Shown one piece after another: positions 50,421 through 62,740 of a DNA stretch of 64,000 bases. The translations under genes and the position numbers were made by a program. The stretch lies in NCBI GenBank assembly GCA_036877525.1, contig JAZGTH010000121.1, positions 575,001 to 639,000 on the forward strand, in the 5' to 3' direction. The notes beneath the pieces were generated by a model. The model did not search any database. It saw only the letters and a list, made by a program, of their open reading frames with translations, and was not told the origin of the DNA. Every line of letters starts with the position of its first letter. Positions within the stretch are counted from its first letter, which is position 1. Source of the DNA: Chromobotia macracanthus. Its lineage: Eukaryota > Chordata > Actinopteri > Cypriniformes > Botiidae.

Positions 50421-52078
50421 TGCAATAAGCCAAATTAAACCCTTGACTGCGGGGGCCCATCTGAGGTCTGGCTGGGCAAATTAAATCTTCTGCTCTGCTG
50501 TCTCTCTTTCTCTTCCTCTTATTCCCTTTTACGTTCCAAGCCTTCTTTCCTCTGTCTAGCTCTTTTTGTGTCATACCAACAGACACTATATCACTCGAAA
50601 AACAAGTGCGAGGAAAATAAAGGAAACAAAACATGGCACGAACAGCCTCAATCTCTCAGGCAGCTCTCTGGGGACCCACATGCCAGGTGATCCTCCACAG
50701 CAGGAAAGCCGAGGACATTAAGACATATTAAACGTACTAAAGACTTAATGAAGTTCAGGCAAGCAGTGGCACAGTTGACTTTATTAGTTTACACCAGATT
50801 AATGGGTATAATCATTTAAGTGATGGAGATGGATTACCCTCTGCAAGATGCTCCTTGGCTCTGGCTGGCCCAGCCACAGACTGACGAGGTCTTTCTGTTG
50901 CTGGAGCCAGAAACAACAGTGACAGGAATGAACAGATCAGGCAGAAACATTAAACAGTGAGTGAATGCCTTCATTCTGCCTTTCAATTAACCCGCAAATC
51001 TGACACTGCAAATATGTGTGACAACTGTTTAAAAAAATAAGGTTGGCATAACTAAAACATGAAATGAAATGTTTTGTTGCAATTTAAGCATTATGGATAA
51101 TCAAATATAAATATATTAATTTTCAAAAATATATACATTTGTTTGTAATACTGCTTTAGTGTATTGAGTAAACACATGAAAAACAACAAAACAAACAATA
51201 AAATGAAAAAAATCACAGTAAGGCCACCTTTTTAAATGTATATAGCATTACTATATAAATATAAATGCTATGTAATTTATATAGCATTTCTACAGCATTT
51301 CATTTATGTGGGTAATGTGTCTCATTCTGAATGAGCAGATCAGATTTTGTGTCTTCATTATTCTTTTGGCAATGGGTTGTTACATCAGAAGCTACAAGAA
51401 AATGCAACTGTGCTTATCCAAAGTCCTGAAGATGACATGTTCCCACCAGTCCTCTCTCTTTTTGCGGGTCCAAACACTAGCGACCACCCTTTCCATTTAT
51501 TCAGTGTTGTCTGCTACGAGTGATGATATTTGAATACTGTGCAATAATAAAAAACATCCACCACCTCAAAACATCCACTGCTAAAATTTAATGTGATGAT
51601 TCTATACTGATTTTTTTTACTATGACAACCAATTTGACTGCTAACAAACGTGAAGGCAGTCTAAACAGAATTTCTGTTAGAACAGTCAGTCTAACAAAAT
51701 CAGATTAAAGGAAAAATCAGATTTCTCCTGCAATGTGAACAATGCATAGGAGACCAGATGATACAAAACAAACTTGCATATTAGCAAAAATGAAAGGGTT
51801 GCAGTGGAAGTATCAGATTACCACTGGGGTTATCGCTTATAGTTTTACCCCAGAGAGGGACAGTAAGACCTTAGAAACATTACTCGCAGCTAAGAGGAGT
51901 GCAATCCATAAATCACATCTTTAAATCACATTGTCTGGTGAGTTCATCCCAGGTCCACAGCTGATAAAAGTGTAGCTTTGTGTTTTATTGGTTGTTGAAA
52001 AGCTTTCGTGTAAATTGCTTCCTATGGGAAGTTTAGCATCTCAGTGACATAAACAAAAACAATATCAAATTTTAACAA

Positions 52079-52263
52079 CAGTATTCGGTGCCACTTTATA
52101 TTAGGTGTCTTTAAAAACTGTGAACGTACATAAGACAATGCATTAAATACTCACATGCATGTTGTTCAATTTAACAATATGTATATATACAATAGTTGCC
52201 TTGGATACACTTTTTAATGTAAATATATAATAAGGCACCTAATATAAGATGGGACCCAGTATT
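52079..52263. mobile_element. short MITE with TIRs and 7-bp target duplication
   Basis: Terminal inverted repeats GGTGCCACTTTATATTAGGT at 52087 and CACCTAATATAAGATGGGAC ending at 52256 bound about 170 bp of AT-rich DNA. CAGTATT occurs directly on both sides (52079-52085, 52257-52263), as expected of a target-site duplication. No coding capacity. Confidence 0.7.
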
Positions 52264-53614
52264 ATTTTTATGTATGGTAATCATGGTTACAGTAAATATT
52301 TTCAAACACTGATAAATGTAACAACATGTGAAAACTGGATTGCAAGGAGCACCAGCACATGGCTCTGACAGAATATTGCATTTCTGACAACAATAAAAGT
52401 GTCTAACACATCCCCACCCATCCACCTGCCAACCCCTCAACACACACACACACACAATGTTGTATCAACCTCCACAAGAAGCTTTAATTATTGCCTCTCA
52501 TTGTTCTGGCTCCTTTAAGACAGATCTGAGTGTCAGAATGTGTGACAGAATAACATTGAAGGTTACCAACAAACCACTATTCTCAAGTAACTAACAGTAT
52601 ACAGCCACCTACTGTACCTACTGAACCATATGCAGTCTCTTTTTTAAATGTCTGTTTTAATTGTTGTCTCTCACCATCACAAGGCTTGGGCAGTGTAAGC
52701 AGGACTTCCTCCAAATGATGATGGAAAGTCACACTTAAGCATGAGGACTGAAGAGCTTCACACTGTTGAGTAACAGGCCATGAGACTGGAGGACATCTGT
52801 CAGAAAACTGCAGGAAAACATCCTGTGTAAGATAAAGATCATAGAGATGTTATTTTGATGTCTGGCATACTGCAGTCTAATTGTGTGCATCTACATTTCT
52901 AACAGTCAACGGTTACTGTTGCTGTTTTCTGGTACCACATGGGTTTGTAACCCACTAGCTGGTTGTTAGTTCTTAACCGGGAAAGCATCCTTTGATGCCC
53001 ATTGTAATAACAGAGAAAAATGTGCTATTATGGCCAGAATGATCAGATCATAGGCAACAATTTATGCAGTGTGTTCTACAGACAAATTTTGGTATGCAAT
53101 TTCAATATGAATTCACTGACTAACTCATTGACAGTGTAAGACATGATCTGCATAGACATCAACATACACATCAGTGGCCTTTCCAGTAATGATGTGAAGT
53201 GAATACATGATGTATATCTGGAGCTCTTATATTACACTGAAAAAGTGATAACATGAATGTTTTTGAATTATTAATAGCATGCATAGTAAAAAGCAGAATA
53301 TATATGGAGGCAAATCATGACAAAATGAAATTTATAGCAGCTGAATTTACATGTGTATAAAAAATCAGCACACATTAATATTCATTGGATTCTGTGATAC
53401 AGTGGTGATTCCCCCCTCTTGAATATGAGCAGGAGATAGAAGACCTTCATTTATCAAAACCAAATTTCCACAAATCATCATGTGCCCTCTAGTGGTAAGA
53501 ACGTAGTACTTCCTCTATTATATATACATAGCACTAAATATGCTACAATCTGTGATTTTGTTGGCTGACAAAATCAGTTATTGAGAAAGTACATAACAGA
53601 TCAGAGTTGAAAAA

Positions 53615-53900
53615 CGGTCTCCTTACCTTCCAACACAATCACAATGGTACACTTAATGATTTATATATATATATATATACATATATTAATAATGATTTAT
53701 AGTTTGAGCTGCCCGGTTCCATTTCCGTTTGGTCTATCAGTTTTTTATTGACTATCAGTAAATATCAGTTTGGTCTCATTAGACTTCAACATACATGAAG
53801 AACGTAAAGTAACCTTCGGTTGTAGGTTAAAAAACAGAGATGGTGATAGAGAGGCAAAGCTACCAATTGCATTTTTAACTGAGAATGTCTGAATCACTAC
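53615..53900 (+). mobile_element. dispersed repeat family R, copy B
   Basis: Same order of blocks as the copy at 18380: TCTCCTTACCTT, AATGATTTATAGTTTGAGCT, GACTTCAACATACAT, CAGAGATGGTGATAGAGAGG. It is interrupted by a short TA run at 53665. It lies in the tlx1-lbx1 gap. Confidence 0.55.
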
Positions 53901-54364
53901 AGCTCTGCTGCAATTTTGTGCAAATTCTATAAAGGGATGATCTTTTAAGTTTGGTTCAACAAATCTCTTTCTGTTTCTTAGCAACTCTCTCCTTCTCTAT
54001 CTATCTCTCTCTCTCTCTCGAAGGCCTGTTTGAGGTCATGTCAACAGAAGCTCTTACTTATCAGTGTGAGTTATCGGCTTGTCTGCAGTAATGGTCTGTC
54101 AGACACTCACTGTACTTGCCTTTCTGTTTACTCCTGCCCTGTTCTCCTCTATTATGCATCAGCATTGCAGAGAAACCGACCGCTCAGTGTGTATCCTTGT
54201 GTTTGTTTGCATTAGTGAGAGTGAGGAAGTCAGAAGACCTTTGAGAAAGAAATTAGGTAAGAAAGCTGGAAGTGGAGAGAGAGAATTCAGATTTTGGTCT
54301 AATTATTAATGCACAAAAAGAATATTTTTGGATCAAAACGACCCAGTAAGGGTACAAACCCCGG

Positions 54365-54512
54365 CCCTAAACCCCATCAAACACCTTTGGGATGAACTGG
54401 TACAGCTACTGCGATTCAGTCTCCATTACAAAGTGCTTGATCTTACTGATGCTCATGTGTCTGAAAAATAGCACATCCCTACAGCAATGATCCAACATCT
54501 AGTAAAAGGCCA
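54365..54512 (+). pseudogene. Tc1/mariner transposase remnant (C-terminal part)
   Basis: One frame reads LNPIKHLWDELVQLLRF, later DLTDAHVSEK and a stop. It resembles the end of fish Tc1/mariner transposases, which have LNPIEHLWDEL followed by an Arg-rich stretch and a D-L-T-N-A-L-V-like word. The DNA core ATGATCCAACATCTAGTAAA continues the similarity out of frame. This is a short, decayed fragment with no terminal repeats seen. Confidence 0.65.
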
Positions 54513-55270
54513 TGTAATATATAGGCCATGTTATGTAATATGATCAGATCCCCTTTAATGGCTGGTTTTAAAATGAACTGCTGAACAAATACAACCATAA
54601 ATGACTGCAGAGCTCAAGTGTCTGCAATATTTTGATCATTAGTGCATATCTATTATTGCAATTATGGCTGTATTTTGTCTTAAATTTCACCTCTTTTTAA
54701 AATATTTTAATACTCTTTTTTACCTTTATACTTGTTACCTTTATAATTCATTCATTTTGTTAAACTAGCTCAAAATTGGCACTTTAAATTTGACATTTAC
54801 ATATTTGGTAGATGCTTTTAAGTTCTCTTACACCTAATTTTTCATTAATATCCAGTTTGATTAAGTTTGCAATGCTTTCTTATAAAGTTTAGCATTTCTC
54901 TCGGATTAGCTGGTATTTTAACATAAAGAAGACAAGATCTTTTCCTCCTATGATTTCTCCAAATTCTCACGCCTGCCTTTTCCAATGTCTAGACTGTACT
55001 CACTCTCTCTCTTTCCTTTCCACTGCAGCGACTGCATGGCTGATGTGTTGAGCAGGGCAAGACAACATGCAGGCCTCTCCCTCAGGTCACTGAGCAGCAT
55101 TTTTACACACCCGGGAGTCACTTCAGGAAGATAACAGAGGTCCAGAGGTCAGGGATTGTCTTACCCTCATCCAGTCGCTGAAGTATATCGCCACTGCTCT
55201 GTCCATGCTGTCAAACAGAAACAATACTGTATTATTCACAGAACCTACAAGATCTTGCTTGATGCATCAC

Positions 55271-55474
55271 TGTTTTTTTAAAACTGCAGTCTGTAACTTT
55301 TGCCTCTCTATCGCCATCTCTGATGGGTAATTGCAGAGTATTTTCTTAACCTGGATGGTGAGTTTCAACTCTAAATCGGGGTAATATAAGGAGATATAAA
55401 GTGATAAGTCATGTACTTAAACAACAATCAGTTATTGATTATTTTTAACCAAAAACGTTACGGATTGCAGCTTA
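55271..55474 (-). mobile_element. dispersed repeat family R, copy C, with terminal inverted repeats
   Basis: Reversed relative to the copies at 18380 and 53615. TTGCCTCTCTATCGCCATCT is the complement of their AGAGATGGNGATAGAGAGGC block, and AAATCGGGGTAATATAAGGA that of their CTCCTTA..ACCCCGATT block. The ends ACTGCAGTCTGTAAC (55283-55297) and GTTACGGATTGCAGCT (55457-55472) are imperfect inverted repeats, so this is the most complete copy. Confidence 0.6.
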
Positions 55475-56819
55475 GAAGGTAGGCCTATATGTTGTCTCAA
55501 ATAATTACCTATAACAATCTCACAGACCCAAATGTAAGTGACCTCTGACTTACTTACACACACAAAAAATAAAACTTCTGCCTGTTTTGTGTAATTTTGA
55601 AGAGGAATACATCCACACTAGCATAGGGCAGCACAGGTGTGTTGTATATATCTCGCCACTAGATGGCGAAATAAGATCAAAAAGCCACACTGTGATCCTC
55701 AACTAGAGGAACTTTTCAATGTGGACTTTACAGACCACGTGATGGCACCCTCTGCTTTTGACAAACCCCAAACTGTCCATAATAACTGTCCGAGAATACA
55801 ACAAATATTCTCTTGGTAATGTATTATATCTCTACTTAAAACTGGCATGAGTCATTTTAATTATTAGTTCATTCAGCTCTGTCTGTATCAGTCAATTCTG
55901 TGTATCATCAGAACAGACATTCTGATGATTTCTGATAAATATGGATGTTTTCTTTGTGCTTTCTTCTTATAAACTGAATACTTGCAAACCCTACATATAC
56001 TGAATTATACTATAAACTAAGTACAGGACTGTGTCTTGTAGCTGCAGTTTAGTTAAGGGGCAGCATGAGGTCTGTGCTCACTTTAACAGTTGAGAACTAC
56101 AGAGCACAGCCTCAATTCGGTAACGTTGTGACTAGAAATTAGACAACAGAGACTTCAGACAGGATCAGACTCAACACTTCCACTGAAGATTTGGTCATGT
56201 TTCATTTGAATGTACTTCAATGACGTGCACTGTTGCAGCTCAGTATTGAAAATATGAAATTATTTTAGGGCCATCTTTGAATGTTTCCTTTCAGCTCAAT
56301 ATCCAAAATGCGTTTATATTGGCAAAACAAAAATAATAGCAAATTCATTAGAATTAGTGTTTCTTCTTTCCCTGTGTATTACAACTTAGAGAATGCAATT
56401 ACAGCACCCTGGTGTAGCAGCAGACGAGGTGGGGTACCTCAGTAGACAAAATCAATACAATTATATTGTGACAACCTCTAAATCATAAAGTGAATGTAAA
56501 CCCACACCAGTATACACTCACATGCACTCCTACTCTATTACTAAGATGATGGGCTTTTCAGTTCTGCATTTATTAGGGTCCTTCACTGACTAGCACTTAA
56601 CAGTGTATTACCAAATTGTGAGGTAAATCAGACTAATGAATTTATAATCACATTTTTTTAAAAATACACTCCTGCAATGCAAATTTATGTATTTGACTAA
56701 ATAATACTGATCATGCATGTTTCATGCAGGTGAAAAAAGTTTCCATGGTAAATTACACATGAAAGCTGTGATCCCAATGCTCTGTTTCAAACACACACAG
56801 CTTCTGTGTCGAATAGGGC

Positions 56820-57440
56820 CTTTTTCCCCTTTAAATCTTGGACATTTTGACAGGACACATTAAGATCTGCCTGCTCAGCATGAACACATCATAAAACTGG
56901 ACAGGCAATTTCTGTTTTCACCAAATAGCCAGGCTAACTCGTTCTGCATCTTTGATTTTAATACACTAGGCACGCGGCTTAGCAGCGAGGGAGGGAAAAA
57001 ATATCTGGCAAGGTATTTTTTCGACTTACACCCCTCAACTCCCTTACATCCATTTTTTCATTTGAATTATCAACTAGAATTTGATTAATATGCAAATTTA
57101 AGATGAAAAAAGTCTTGTAGAATTCTTTCAGTGGAGAGTAATTAATCAACAGTTAAAGAAAATTAATACATATATCAACTTTGTCAGGGACATGCTTAGT
57201 TCAATCGTCCGTAAAATTGAAGTTTGAAGTATTAAGGGGGTCCCACAGAAGCACTATAACTAAAACACTGGATTCCACCCCTATTTAGTGATCAATCAAG
57301 CTTTCCCCTCAGGTAAATCTGCTTAATTTCTCACCTCGAATCATACACTGTTATGACACATACTCTCGCATGGAGTCGATAAAAGGTTTTTTAAATGTAA
57401 AAGTATACACAACTCTGAAAGGAAAGCCTTTCAAAGAATT
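56820..57440. promoter_or_regulatory. candidate conserved non-coding block with HOX/PBX-like and octamer sites
   Basis: A repeat-free AT-rich block with many ATTA cores. At 57082-57097, TGATTAAT (PBX-HOX-like) directly abuts ATGCAAAT (POU octamer). Nearby are AGTAATTAATCAACAG and CTGCTTAATTTCTCACC. The style is that of vertebrate developmental enhancers; function is inferred. Confidence 0.3.
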
Positions 57441-57639
57441 GCCTATCTGTCTGTCTGGTATCTACCTACCTACCTGTCTGTCTGTCCTATCTATTAATGA
57501 AATATCATTCATTTTTAATTAAGGCAGAAAACCACTAGTAAGTGCTCCTCTTTTCTAATCAAACAATTAGCCAGAAAAAGAAAGGGTAAATGGTTGAGGA
57601 GAGGCAGAGAGAGAGAGAGAGAGAATGAGGGAGGGTACA

Positions 57640-57810
57640 AACCCCATTGTTTCAGCAGGGACTCATGCATCAAACTTCAATTTTCCGGGCGATTGAATTA
57701 GAGATTTTTTCCTCTCTCTCAAGCTGAAATACACTTAAGACTTTGGGATTAATTACCACGTTATGCTCTTTCGGATTGTAGTATTACTTATCTTTGCCAC
57801 ATTTGACAAC
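57640..57810. promoter_or_regulatory. candidate conserved non-coding block
   Basis: TTTTCCGGGCGATTGAATTA and TTTGGGATTAATTACCACGT lie in a repeat-free stretch just right of a short GA tract (57607-57624). The paired TAAT cores suggest homeodomain binding; no other evidence. Confidence 0.22.
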
Positions 57811-58508
57811 ACCTCATAAAATAAGGAACTGAACCCCACCAGCTTGTATGCATGTGATATATCAGCAACCTCTATTTATATGTTGTACACTTTATATATC
57901 TGACTGTGCAAACAACATTAAAAGATGGATAAGAGGAAACAGCACTGACATGGCCTGAATTAGGACAACAGAGGCTGGCTCTCTCATCTGTAAACTAACC
58001 CATAATGTATTCCTCTAGTCTGAGTGTGACGTGACTTATTAACCTAAAGCTGAATGTAAATATGTAAATCGCACAGAAAATAATGGCTGCTCGCAGACGT
58101 GCAGTGGAGCGATGAGAAATATCACATTGTCTGCTTTTCCCTCTTATCCTACTGTTACAGCCTACATGTTTCATACCATAATCTATTCATATTTGTTATG
58201 ATACGGAATAATATTTTATTATTATTCAAAATATTATATATAACTACAGGTTATATGTACTGTATATTTTTCATTCGCCTGTATAATCAAAAGGCCTTTT
58301 ACTTCGGCGACAATTCTGCCAGACCTCTGTAAAATAAAATAACTAAATAACTAAATAAATAAAATCACTGCCTACAGAAGAACAAAAGTACAGCTATTAA
58401 ATAGTTAATTAGAAAGTTATATAAATTGTAACAACGTCAGCATTTGCTTTTTTAATGCTCGCAATTGGTATTGTTTTTGTTAATATTACTACTATTGTTG
58501 TTATTTCG

Positions 58509-58548
58509 TTGTTATTATTATTATTATTATTATTATTGTTATTATTAT
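58509..58548. repeat. (TTA)n microsatellite
   Basis: TTA trinucleotides with one GTT interruption. On the minus strand it gives a poly-Asn frame that is an artefact. Confidence 0.95.
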
Positions 58549-58879
58549 ATGTAAAAGTATGTACCAATACTGGTGCACTTTTAAATATATAATAAACACG
58601 ATACAAATGTCCATTTAGCGAACAAATGCGTGCAGAAAAACACAAAGGGAAAAAAACGTGACCAAAGGAAACATACAGAAGAAATTCCTAATTGTAAAAA
58701 TAATTCAGCCAAACCCCGTGAGGAATTTATCTAAACTCCAAACACGGTGTCACTCCAGCCATTGTTGCTGTTTTACCATGTAACAAAAAAGGTAACTTTA
58801 TTATTTCAAGCCAAACAATAAAACAAAGAAAGGCAGGAGACAACTTCTTAACAAGACGAGTCAGTATCATTGTAATTCA

Positions 58880-59420
58880 TAGACTTGTTTAAAACAGCCG
58901 AGTGAAAAGAGAGAGAATAGAGGGGACATTAATAGGCCCAGATGCCCTCGCCCCTGTGCGCATTATTGCCTTTGTGAAAACTGAGCGAAACACTTTAAAA
59001 AGAAGGCCAGCTCAATCCATCAAATTGTCTGAAAATTGTGAGGAAAATTCAAAAACCATATGGCCTCCAAACGTTTGTCCTTTTTGTTCGGTGGGACACG
59101 CTTGTCTCCGTATTGAGAGCCGCGGGAGGCAGAGCATGCTTCATTGTAGCTTGTCACATCAGGGGAGGCTGCTCATTTGTCCCCAGTTTTCACGCCTTAC
59201 GCTAGAAATGACTGCCTCTCTTAAAAAATAGAGAAATAGTGTCTTTCAAGCACAGAGAAACGGGCCAAAAACCCTGCGTTTTCAGCCATCCTTTATGTGC
59301 GCATTCATCAATCCAGATTTCCGTTTCTCACACACCATTGTGGATACTGAAAACACTTGGTGAGGACAGAAAAACATGTTATGCCATTTTGAAACTCAAA
59401 AGCCTCCGGTCTGGACTGAC
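58880..59420. promoter_or_regulatory. candidate conserved non-coding block downstream of lbx1
   Basis: About 540 bp of balanced composition, 0.9-1.5 kb past the lbx1 stop, without repeats. It contains AGGGGACATTAATAGGCCCA and CACCATTGTGGATACTG. A 109-codon open frame (58902-59231) crosses it but has no recognised domain, so I read it as non-coding. It may belong to an lbx1 3' enhancer. Confidence 0.25.
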
Positions 59421-59616
59421 GATACACGGTACATATTTTAATGAATTAAATGTACGAAATTAAATGTAGTAGGTACATGTACGAAAATAAACGCTTTTAC
59501 AAAAAAAGAGGCCTTTTTTATTAGCTATTCGTTTTATTTACATCGCCTTGATTGCTTACTCCCAAAAATGATAAATAAAACTATCAGACTAACATCAAAA
59601 ATTTAGAGAAAGACAT

Positions 59617-59622
59617 TTTATT
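59617..59622 (-). terminator. lbx1: candidate lbx1 polyadenylation signal (AATAAA)
   Basis: The plus strand reads TTTATT, i.e. AATAAA on the lbx1 strand, about 715 nt after the stop codon. It is the first canonical hexamer I see downstream, and further TTTATT copies lie close by near 59517. It would give a 3' UTR of about 0.7 kb. Motif only; there is no transcript evidence. Confidence 0.35.
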
Positions 59623-60337
59623 TCTTTTTAAATACATTACACTTTGTACACTTGTTTAAATGGTTTCCTGGCTTATAAAGGCACTTACAGGCATACAAAC
59701 AATAAGAAATATATTAAAACTGACAGTCCGGATTTAATCAGAAGTCGTTTTTTGCTCTTTTTTTCTTTTGATATTTTTTTTTTTTGTAAGAAAATGTTTT
59801 ATAATACATTCTTTTATCAAACGGTTTCGTTATAGGCCAAAAGGCATAACAGGGACACGCAAAGTTTATGCACATGTGAATTCAATTCCGGATGTTTTGA
59901 CATGTCCATTTATACGATCTGCAGTCATTTTCGACTAAAATAATTTCGTGAAACAAAATAAAACATGCATTCAACTTACTTAAAACAGGGTAAAAAAAAG
60001 TTCAGTGTGGGCAATCGTGCTTCAAGGGTGAATGCGCTTGGCTGTACGTGTGTGTTTATATCCGACTCAAATATTGTCAAAGTACTTATTGCTCTTCAGC
60101 TATTTGTTCAAACGAATATGCTTAATGATTACGGTATTAGAGAACTGCCACTGCATAAATAGATCTGAAGAAACTGTCCCATGCTTGGTTTGATTTCGTT
60201 TTGTATATGGATTTGCTTTGCTTTTAATACAAGTCATTTCATACATTTGGTGCATTAATGGCACTTTCAACTCGCACTATGGTTTTTGAGGACCATCTCA
60301 GAAAAAGATAAATAATACCGATGCATTTCAAGGACAA

Positions 60338-60822
60338 TCAGTCATCGACGTCAATTTCCTCGTCTTCGTCCTCTGAACACTCTTTGCTGGTTGTGTGGTC
60401 TGTAAACGGTGAGGATGGAGACGTGTGCAGGGTGTTGGTGCCTTCGTGGTCGTGGTTGGATAGACTTGGAGACTTGGCCACTGATTCTCCGAGAGATCCA
60501 TTGACACATTTCTCCAGGTCTGCCAGTTTGGCCATTTTCTCCAAAGGTACACTGCCTACGGCTTTGGCCGACTCGACATCAGCTTTCATCTCCTCCAGAT
60601 CTCTTTTGAGTTTCGCTCGACGGTTCTGGAACCAGGTGATGACTTGGGCATTCGTTAACCCGAGCTGCTGGGCGATCTGATCCCGATCAGCGGGAGATAG
60701 ATACTTCTGATAAAGAAACCTTTTCTCCAGTTCATAGATTTGATGATTGGTAAAGGCTGTCCTCGACTTTCTTCGCTTTTTGGGGGTATTCCTCTGACCA
60801 AAGAGTGTCATGCCGTCCCTTC
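60338..60822 (-). CDS. lbx1: lbx1 coding exon 2 (homeodomain and acidic C-terminus)
   Basis: Encodes residues 109-269, so the whole protein is 269 aa (human LBX1 is slightly longer, about 281). The acceptor is TTTTAG at 60823-60828 after a 515-nt intron. The homeodomain spans about residues 125-184: Leu140 (position 16), Phe144 (20), Trp172-Phe173 (48-49), Asn175 (51), with the Thr at position 47 typical of the Tlx/Lbx group (QVITWFQNRRAKLKRD). After it come the conserved helix DLEEMKADVESAK, a Ser/Pro/His-rich linker, and the family's acidic C-terminus CSEDEDEEIDVDD (257-269). Compared with human, the Gly/Ala-rich linker is shorter and replaced by Asn/Ser/His-rich sequence, which is common in fish orthologues. 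Confidence 0.97.
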
Positions 60823-61337
60823 CTAAAATCAAACAAACAAAAAATGCAGCAACATTAAAATGTATTCAGAAATCTACCTTGAGGAACAGATATAGGTATG
60901 TAACAAGCACACTTGGTAATATTCTTGTTACTTAAACTACCAATTGATTAGAATTACAAACTTAAAACACTATATTGCAGAAAATAATTTCTTCAATAAT
61001 ATTTATCGGATTAGATTATAATTCCAAGTGACAGAATATAAAAATAAGAAACTCGTATATCCCCTAATTTGGATAAACATGAATTTATTTTAATCACTTC
61101 ACTGAAGTAACTCCAGATTTCGTGTATTCAATTAATTCAATTTGAACTCAAATATCCACTCAAATAAATACAAAAAGCCTAAAACCCTGATCAATAATAT
61201 ATATGTATTTTCTTTATTACATATTAATCAGGATAAAGAAAACATGTTTGGGTATAGAAGTTCATAAGCATTAAAAATTATATTCTAATATTTCAGCCTG
61301 TATAACATTTTGTGCACATAACAGGCCTTGTGTTTAC
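60823..61337 (-). other. lbx1: lbx1 intron 1 (515 nt)
   Basis: Intron with donor GTAAAC and acceptor TTTTAG on the minus strand, AT-rich. It holds no repeat I recognise and no other reading frame worth noting. Confidence 0.9.
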
Positions 61338-61662
61338 CTTCTGCCGCTTGCAGTACGCTGACTTCCAGTCCCTTGAAGGTTTTGCTGGCGAGTTCCTCCA
61401 GAGCGCACAGCGGAGATGTTTGGGTGAGCAGCGAGCGATTGGAAAGTGGATGGCCCGTGGACGGGTGCTTCTCACCGGAAGAAAGCAGGTGTGCCGTACC
61501 GCAAATCGTGTAGCTTCGTTTGACAGAAGGCTTGTTTAAAATATCCTGTATGCTGAAGGGAGTGAGGGGCTTGTTTGAGTTAGCAGGTGGAGGAAGATGG
61601 TCCAACGGGCTGCGCCTTCGATCCTCAACCGAGGCGCCTTTTGCGTCTTCTTTGGAGGTCAT
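61338..61662 (-). CDS. lbx1: lbx1 coding exon 1 (ladybird homeobox 1, N-terminal half)
   Basis: Encodes residues 1-108 of Lbx1, a nuclear homeodomain transcription factor. In vertebrates LBX1 specifies dorsal spinal interneurons and migrating limb/hypaxial muscle precursors. The start ATG (plus-strand CAT at 61660-61662) gives MTSKEDAKGAS, matching the family start MTSKED. The Groucho-binding eh1-type motif LTPFSIQDIL lies at residues 33-42, followed by NKPSVKRSY and the conserved block CALEELASKTFKGLEVSVL. The exon ends after GAA G, with donor GTAAAC. Phase 1 joins exactly to exon 2 to give AAEGRDGM, as in human LBX1. Teleosts can have lbx1a and lbx1b; linkage to tlx1 suggests the lbx1a type, which I infer but cannot prove here. 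Confidence 0.96.
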
Positions 61663-62539
61663 TATTTGCCTTTTTAAGGTTGTTTCAAAATGATGTTAGA
61701 GTTTTAGTAAATGAGTTTTTTTTTTCACAGATCTAAATAGTTCGATTTACACAGATGATAAAAAACAGGAAATAAATGACATGAGAATATATCCCCCAAA
61801 TCCGTGGAATTAGACGCGGCCGATGGGCAGCATGTTGTTGCCTTTGCCGCAGGGCTGAAGAACTTTCTTTCTTTTGGAAAAACGCAACGTCTGCTGTCCT
61901 CAGTTCCTGGATAAAGGTTTAGCTTCAGCGAGTACCAGCCTGACAGCCTCTGATGCTTCAGTGGAAACAGCCAGCCTCAAAAGCAGCCGGAATTGACTAT
62001 TACTAACAAGTTATTCTTGATAGCAAGACAATCAATTACATCCAGTGGCAGTTTTCTCTCTCTCCCTCTGACTTTCTCTCTCTCTTTCTCTCTTCCTCTT
62101 GCTCTTTGACTATGTTGCAGTCCGATGCAGACTTTAGCAGGAAAGGAGCCCCGTTAATTAGAGGGCATGGCCGGGAGGAGGAGCTCAGCCGGATTACAAT
62201 ACTTAACGCTCCCACTCTTTATTACAAATGAATGATTTGTCGATATTTCTGTTCGATCTTATTTTAGCATTTGTACCATGTTATTGCAACATAACTACGT
62301 TTAAGAATTTTGATGCAATATTGTAAGTTATATTCATCTATAAACATTACAAACAGCAATGTCTACAGAAATGATATAAGCATTTATACTATTGTTTTAA
62401 CTAAAACTGTGCGCTTCAAAAATGTATTCTCTTAATGTTTGGCTTAATATATGTATTTTGCAGCTAGGCAGTATATCACAGCTGATAATATTTGTGGGTT
62501 GAACAAAGTGTGTGTGTATATGTAAGAGGGAGAGAGATG

Positions 62540-62740
62540 AAGAGAGAGAGGGGGAGATCGTCCCCTTCAGCTCCACCAAATCTTCCTTGCCATAATTCAA
62601 GCGCAAAGGGCCAGCTCACTTCAGCAGTAAGATATTTCATCTCTAAAAATCGCCTGCTGTTCACGCCGCCGCATCCTTGGTATTATGGGACTTTTTCCGC
62701 CGATTTACACAGAAAGGGGCAAACACACAGATATGCACAG
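62540..62740. promoter_or_regulatory. candidate conserved block upstream of lbx1
   Basis: Contains CGCCTGCTGTTCACGCCGCC and TATTATGGGACTTTTTCCGC in a repeat-free stretch about 0.9-1.1 kb upstream of the lbx1 ATG. In mammals a divergent non-coding transcript (LBX1-AS1) starts on this side; an open frame of 102 codons here has no recognisable domain. Enhancer, promoter or lncRNA exon are all possible. Confidence 0.22.

Larger units (their letters stand above)
43711..60337. other. tlx1-lbx1 intergenic region (16.6 kb)
   Basis: No convincing gene. It holds the tlx1 promoter side (an inverted CCAAT, ATTGGC, at about 43991), an AACGTT cluster, a SINE, a 60-bp AT tract, a MITE with target duplication, family R copies B and C, a Tc1 remnant and, mainly in 50.0-50.4 and 56.8-59.4 kb, repeat-free blocks that look regulatory. 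Such gene-free gaps around developmental homeobox genes usually carry long-range enhancers; that is inference here. Confidence 0.6.

Noticed and set aside
54030..54309. Short hydrophobic plus-strand frames
   Set aside because: No recognisable family, and they lie between dispersed repeats and the Tc1 remnant.
60321..61539. Long plus-strand frames opposite lbx1 exons
   Set aside because: They are antisense shadows of conserved lbx1 coding sequence.
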